A stretch of DNA of 64,000 nt, from NCBI GenBank assembly GCA_963743705.1, contig CAVUQS010000019.1:620001-684000 (forward strand), given 5' to 3'. How positions within the stretch are numbered: the stretch's first letter is position 1; every line of letters begins with the position of its first letter. Origin of the DNA: PALSA-243 sp963743705 (GTDB taxonomy: Bacteria > Acidobacteriota > Terriglobia > Bryobacterales > Bryobacteraceae). The translations under genes and the position numbers were made by a program. Shown piece after piece: positions 63,693 through 64,000 of the stretch. The notes beneath the pieces are model-generated. The model did not search any database and was not told the origin of the DNA. It saw nothing but the letters and a program-made list of their open reading frames with translations.

Positions 63693-64000
63693 CTACAGTG
63701 AGCGTAGGAAGTTCAGGAGGTCCTGCGTATTAGAGCCGTTCAGGTTGATGAACGCCTGAACGGACGAGTTGCCTTCGGAGCCCTGACTCATGTGCGCGCG
63801 GATTGCCTGCACGAGGTCGCTGGTGCGGCCGTCGTGCAAGAAAAAGATGCGCTGACCGAGGCCCCAAAGAGGCGCGGTGCGGAATTCATCGGGCCCGGCG
63901 TTGCCTTGCGAGATGCCGTCGGCTAACTGATTCCCCATGTTGTGGACCAACAAGTCGGAATACAGGTTGGCGGACTGCCGCGACAAGGAGGCAATTGAAG
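63693..64000 (-). CDS. C-terminal end of a di-heme cytochrome-type oxidoreductase (partial)
   Basis: The frame is open to the right edge and ends at 63693. The fragment reads ANLYSDLLVHNMGNQLADGI, GPDEFRTAPLWGLGQRIFFL, HDGRTSDLVQAIRAHMSQGS and a final DLLNFLRSL, the C-terminal signature of the di-heme oxidoreductase (DUF1111, thiol oxidoreductase-like) family. Heme-binding CXXCH sites would be upstream, outside the window. Periplasmic electron-transfer enzyme by family. Confidence 0.85.
   Translation of the reverse strand, partial: SIASLSRQSANLYSDLLVHNMGNQLADGISQGNAGPDEFRTAPLWGLGQRIFFLHDGRTSDLVQAIRAHMSQGSEGNSSVQAFINLNGSNTQDLLNFLRSL

Noticed and set aside
1..64000. tRNA, rRNA, prophage integrase or insertion sequence
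   Set aside because: I looked for tRNA-like cloverleaf segments, transposase motifs and att-like duplications and found none that I could support by eye.

Overview
The window is GC-rich and looks like Acidobacteriota, most likely a Bryobacterales / Candidatus Solibacter relative. The reasons are two long ADOP-type permeases with a PadR regulator, a carboxypeptidase-regulatory-domain TonB receptor, a VPS10/BNR exo-glycosidase-like protein, several Tat-type Gfo/Idh/MocA proteins, and DUF4252, DUF2092 and DUF2339 proteins. This placement is inference from gene families, not from a marker gene. I saw no rRNA or tRNA genes, no CRISPR array and no complete insertion sequence.

Layout. 0-9.5 kb: a Tad/Flp pilus operon (Flp pilin, CpaB, CpaC secretin, CpaE/TadZ, CpaF/TadA, TadB, TadC), followed by two very small Arg-tailed membrane peptides. 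9.5-20 kb: prenyltransferase-repeat protein, DUF362 protein, two polytopic membrane proteins, an ICMT-like methyltransferase, M28 peptidase, PfkB kinase, a DapF homologue in which both catalytic Cys are Ser, and a UDP-sugar dehydrogenase. 20-31 kb: a DUF3368/UPF0175 toxin-antitoxin pair, a HhH DNA glycosylase with altered catalytic residues, an ECF sigma operon, an MBL-rhodanese protein, two Spy/CpxP-like secreted proteins, CsbD, phosphoglucomutase and a DUF2339 protein.

31-46 kb is an accessory region. It holds a frame-broken VPS10/BNR gene, a TIR-like effector gene with one frame break, a 4.3 kb TIR - 14 x WD40 - Ras-like GTPase - zinc ribbon - DUF4365 gene with many frame breaks, a GH29 fucosidase, an exported PaiB-like protein, and a three-gene set (small helical protein, TIR protein with a C-terminal GxW beta domain, HExxH metallopeptidase). 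Three TIR-type proteins in 10 kb make this a probable defence or conflict island. The last three-gene set and the WD40 giant are the best candidates for something undescribed.

46-55.7 kb: exported RidA, a flavin reductase-like protein, an SDR protein, then a minus-strand operon (CE15 glucuronoyl esterase and two Gfo/Idh/MocA proteins) divergent from a large TonB receptor. This fits uptake and breakdown of glucuronoyl-decorated plant polysaccharide. 55.7-64 kb: ADOP - PadR - ADOP with matching palindromic operators, an Asn/Gly-repeat secreted protein, a DUF2092 protein, a decayed TonB-receptor relic, and the end of a di-heme oxidoreductase that runs off the window.

Caution: frame breaks cluster between 31 and 52 kb. 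Some look like base-calling errors (homopolymers, noisy middle repeats), others (an in-frame TGA) look like real decay. Several genes there are therefore annotated as whole loci spanning more than one frame.
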